DNA of 44,037 bases from Nitrospirales bacterium (GTDB lineage: Bacteria > Nitrospirota > Nitrospiria > Nitrospirales > UBA8639), in assembly GCA_021604105.1 (NCBI GenBank), contig BQIW01000032.1:1-44037 (forward strand), given 5' to 3'. The notes beneath the pieces are model-generated. The model saw nothing but the letters and a program-made list of their open reading frames with translations, was not told where the DNA came from and did no database searches. The translations under genes and the position numbers were made by a program. This document shows positions 41,432 through 44,037 of the stretch, piece after piece. The stretch's first letter is position 1; each line of letters begins with the position of its first letter.

Positions 41432-41449
41432 AAAATCTCCGTAGATTTT
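41432..41449 (+). terminator. Weak AT-rich hairpin after the TolC-type gene
   Basis: AAAATCT, CCGT, AGATTTT: seven pairs, A/T-rich, starting 12 bases after the stop. It could be an inefficient terminator that reduces readthrough to macA. The rest of the gap up to 41719 shows no gene. Confidence 0.3.
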
Positions 41450-41719
41450 CTCCCCACCCCAAGAATATCCCAGGCTCAGATAAAGACCACACCATTCTCA
41501 TTTCGTGAGGCCTAACCAATATGACCATGCCGGCCTTTCTTCCCGAAGTGGAGTAAGCTTCCAGCAAAGGGGTCCTTGTTACGTACCTCTCCTTTTCACT
41601 TCACATTGTTTTGAATGCAATCATGCCTCTATGCGCCAAGCGAACCCCCGCAATTTATCCCTTTCCTGTCTTTGTATTTCCCAGGCCTTTGCTAGACTTG
41701 TTACCATAGAAGTAGAGAT

Positions 41720-42859
41720 ATGAATAAAACATCTTGGTTTTTGGCCATCATCATACTTGCGGGAGCGGTGGGTGGTTGGGTGTATTATTCCCGGTCGACT
41801 GGTCAAGCTTCTCCTGAAACCGCTCATCACAACGTGGTCGAAGTCGTCCGAACCTCGCTTCAAACGAAGGTGTCGGAGACCGGTACGATCATGCCCTCTC
41901 AAACCATTGAAATTAAATCTCAATTTTCCGGCGAAGTCGCTCAATTGTTTGTGACTGCGGGGCAAGAGGTTCAAAAGGATCAGGTCTTAGGGATTATTCG
42001 ACAGGAATCCAGCCAGGCCCGCCAGGTGGCTCAACTCAGGGCAGGTATCTCGGAAGAACGCTTAAACGTGGATACCGCTCATCGGGAATGGATCCGTGCC
42101 GAATCCCTCTTCAAGAAAGGGTTTATCCCTCAAAAAGAATTGGAACTTTCGCATCGGGACTATCAACAATCCCTGGTTCGTCTGGAGTTGGCCGAGCGAC
42201 AACTATTATTGGCATTAGGCGGCAACAAGGAATTGTATAAACGATACCGTGATGGCTCTGCCTCAAAAACCCGTCCTGAAGAATTTCAGGTCCGATCACC
42301 CTCCCAAGGGACCGTTTTGGAAGTTCTGGTCCATACGGGAGAAATTATTACGTCCGGAACCGCCACCTTCGGCGGCGGAACCATCCTCATGCGTATTGCC
42401 GATCTGTCACACATGGTGGTCAAAGCAAAAATCAATGAAGTCAATATTCCAAGAGTGTCGGTTGGCCAGTCCGTGGACATTCGACTGGACGCCTTGCCGG
42501 AAAAAATTTTTAAGGGCCGGGTGGTGGCCATTGCCGCCCAGGGGGTCAAAGAAAACAATTTGGTAACCTATGAAGTCTCTATCGCCATAAAAAATGCCCA
42601 CTCCGATTTAAAACCGATGCTGACGGCAAACATTGATATTGAGACAAAAAGGCTGGAGAATGTCCTCACCGTTCCGCTTGAAGTCTTACGTGTCAACAAA
42701 GGGGATGATGTGGTGGACGTGCTCGTGGAAGGACAACCCCAGACCCGTAAGGTCCGTGTCGCCTTCCGGACTGATACGCAGGCCATCATCACTCAAGGAC
42801 TTCAGGAACACGACCAGGTCGTCGTCCCCTCCTTTAAAGCCGAAGAGGCTCGCCGATAA
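41720..42859 (+). CDS. MacA-like periplasmic adaptor (HlyD/RND family)
   Basis: 379 residues. An N-terminal anchor (SWFLAIIILAGAVGGWVYY) is followed by the barrel-sandwich half-lipoyl (KVSETGTIMPSQTIEIKSQFSGEVAQLFVTAGQEVQKDQVLGII), a helical hairpin (QARQVAQLRAGISEERLNVDTAHREW), the second lipoyl half (FQVRSPSQGTVLEVLVHTGEII), a beta-barrel (KAKINEVNIPRVSVGQSVDIRLDALPEKIFKGRVVAIA) and a membrane-proximal domain. It links the inner-membrane ABC pump to the outer channel. The gap after the TolC-type gene is 299 bases, while the ATPase follows by 20. Confidence 0.9.
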   Translation: MNKTSWFLAIIILAGAVGGWVYYSRSTGQASPETAHHNVVEVVRTSLQTKVSETGTIMPSQTIEIKSQFSGEVAQLFVTAGQEVQKDQVLGIIRQESSQARQVAQLRAGISEERLNVDTAHREWIRAESLFKKGFIPQKELELSHRDYQQSLVRLELAERQLLLALGGNKELYKRYRDGSASKTRPEEFQVRSPSQGTVLEVLVHTGEIITSGTATFGGGTILMRIADLSHMVVKAKINEVNIPRVSVGQSVDIRLDALPEKIFKGRVVAIAAQGVKENNLVTYEVSIAIKNAHSDLKPMLTANIDIETKRLENVLTVPLEVLRVNKGDDVVDVLVEGQPQTRKVRVAFRTDTQAIITQGLQEHDQVVVPSFKAEEARR

Positions 42860-42879
42860 CGCCGGAAGTGGGTTTGGCC

Positions 42880-43581
42880 ATGTTGATTGACCTCCACCAT
42901 ATCTTCAAAATTTACCAAGCGGGGCATGTCGAGGTCCCTGCCTTAATTGATATCACTCTCCAGGTCAATAAGGGAGAATTTGTGGCCATTATCGGACAGT
43001 CTGGAAGCGGCAAAACCACCCTTCTGGATATTATTGGCTGTTTAAGTCGTCCGACGAATGGCGAGTATTGGCTGGACGGGGATTTGGTCAACACCCTACC
43101 CGATTCCCGCTTAACCGGCATCCGAAACAAAAAAATCGGGTTTATCTTTCAAACCTTCCATTTACTTCCGCGGAAGACCGCCTTGGAAAATGTCCAACTT
43201 CCTTTGATGTATGCGGGCGCCTCACGAACAGTCCAACACGACACTGCACAGACATTATTAACCAAGGTCGGCCTGCAAGACCGCCTTCGCCATTACAGCA
43301 ATCAGTTATCGGGAGGCCAACAGCAACGCGTGGCGATCGCGCGTGCGTTAGCCAACAGTCCAGCGCTCCTCCTGGCGGACGAACCCACGGGAAACCTGGA
43401 TAGTCAATCAGGCAAAGACATTCTTGCGCTCTTTGAACAACTGCATCGTCATGGACAAACCATCGTGATGATTACCCATGATCCGCTCATCGCACAGCAG
43501 GCGGAACGCCGCATCACCCTGGCAGATGGCAGAATCGTGGCTGATGAGTACATGCATCAACCCCTCCCGGTGCCGGGATAA
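42880..43581 (+). CDS. MacB-like ABC transporter ATPase
   Basis: 233 residues from ATG 42880 (GTG at 42868 is possible). Walker [18 protein letters not shown]-loop [16 protein letters not shown], signature [16 protein letters not shown], Walker [15 protein letters not shown]-loop MITHDP. The LolD/MacB-type features [12 protein letters not shown] and [18 protein letters not shown] place it in the type VII (mechanotransmission) ABC group. Its permease is the next gene. Exports macrolides, peptides or lipoproteins in known members; the substrate here is unknown. Confidence 0.93.
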   Translation: MLIDLHHIFKIYQAGHVEVPALIDITLQVNKGEFVAIIGQSGSGKTTLLDIIGCLSRPTNGEYWLDGDLVNTLPDSRLTGIRNKKIGFIFQTFHLLPRKTALENVQLPLMYAGASRTVQHDTAQTLLTKVGLQDRLRHYSNQLSGGQQQRVAIARALANSPALLLADEPTGNLDSQSGKDILALFEQLHRHGQTIVMITHDPLIAQQAERRITLADGRIVADEYMHQPLPVPG

Positions 43582-43585
43582 GATT

Positions 43586-44037
43586 ATGTTACGTTCAATT
43601 TTCCTGGACGCACTCAAAAATCTTTCAGGGAACGCGCTTCGTTCTGGGCTTACCATGTTGGGAGTCATTATTGGCGTCGCCGCAGTCATTACCATGATTG
43701 CCATTGTGGAAGGCGGACAAGTCTGGCTGGTGAATTCTCTGGAGCGGATGGGCACCAATTTGCTATTTGTCTGGAAAAAGCGGTTGACCGTGGAAGAACG
43801 GCAGCTCTTTGCGGGGAGAAATACAGAACTCCGTTATGACGACGCTCTGGCCATTCAAACACGTTTTCCGGATCTGGTTGTTGCTCCCATTATTGAGCTG
43901 GATGGTCAATTAAAAGCGGGGGATCGTGACTACAGCGGACGAATCACCGGCACCTCTCCCGAATATAGCCAGATCCGGAACTTTCGCCCCGAATCCGGAC
44001 GATTTGTCTCATTCATCGACATCAAGGAATGGAACCG
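43586..44037 (+). CDS. MacB-like permease, N-terminal part (cut by window edge)
   Basis: 150 residues visible from ATG 43586, four bases after the ATPase stop. It begins LRSIFLDALKNLSGNALRSGLTMLGVIIGVAAVITMIAIVEGG, the typical first membrane helix of MacB/FtsX-like permeases, then the periplasmic domain (ERMGTNLLFVWKKRLTVEERQLF, RITGTSPEYSQIRNFRPESGRFVSFID), matching the MacB_PCD domain. The remainder lies to the right of the window. Confidence 0.9.
   Translation, partial: MLRSIFLDALKNLSGNALRSGLTMLGVIIGVAAVITMIAIVEGGQVWLVNSLERMGTNLLFVWKKRLTVEERQLFAGRNTELRYDDALAIQTRFPDLVVAPIIELDGQLKAGDRDYSGRITGTSPEYSQIRNFRPESGRFVSFIDIKEWN

Noticed and set aside
1..44037. CRISPR arrays, tRNA and rRNA genes
   Set aside because: No regularly spaced repeats, no GTTCGA-type tRNA arm in a foldable context and no rRNA motifs were seen on reading through.

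Overview
The window most likely comes from a Gram-negative bacterium of the phylum Nitrospirota, probably Nitrospira-like. This is an inference from gene content, not from a marker gene. A complete actinobacterial-type 20S proteasome and ligase locus (ARC/Mpa ATPase, Dop, PrcB, PrcA, PafA) sits in a genome that also encodes clear outer-membrane functions: a TolC-type channel with a MacAB-like pump, lipoproteins and an AmpG-like permease. Base composition is roughly balanced. No rRNA, tRNA or CRISPR array was seen.

Layout. 1-1613: a cut-off VIT-domain protein on the minus strand, then a ParDE toxin-antitoxin pair with a palindromic operator candidate. 1727-5425: minus-strand genes for a DUF4384 anti-sigma-like membrane protein with its sigma factor, an endonuclease/exonuclease/phosphatase-fold protein and a CopD-like membrane protein. 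5574-7907: two SAM methyltransferases, one with an apparent signal peptide and one with a PqqD-like N-terminus. 7908-11675 is the most repeat-rich part: a DUF433/DUF5615 pair, three copies of a small GACGTGTC palindrome, a broken FGE-sulfatase gene, and a 192-bp repeat present twice in inverted orientation around a Ppx/GppA phosphatase gene and yggX. 11676-18400: AlgH, an AmpG-like transporter, two BamE-like lipoproteins, a DUF1295 protein and a large DUF748 protein.

18789-23443 is a conserved translation and secretion cluster (ffh, rpsP, rimM, trmD, rplS, rnhB, yraN). 23585-27683 is a cell-division and wall-remodelling operon (ftsE, ftsX, envC-like, ctpA). Two small minus-strand genes follow: a lone AsnC-type ligand-binding domain and a helix-hairpin-helix protein. 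28790-30431 is thiS-thiG-thiE for thiazole and thiamine phosphate synthesis.

30472-37953 is the proteasome locus. It has its own promoter candidate and a terminator-like hairpin in the leader, followed by arc, dop, prcB, prcA and pafA, with an M23 peptidase gene overlapping the end of pafA. PafA would attach a small Pup-like modifier to proteins, Dop would activate or remove it, and ARC would unfold tagged proteins into the PrcAB chamber. No recognisable Pup or UBact gene lies in the usual place before prcB; only unassigned small ORFs are seen, between prcA and pafA. The window ends with a LOG-family hydrolase, a secreted minus-strand protein of unknown role, and a tolC-macA-macB type efflux operon running off the right edge.
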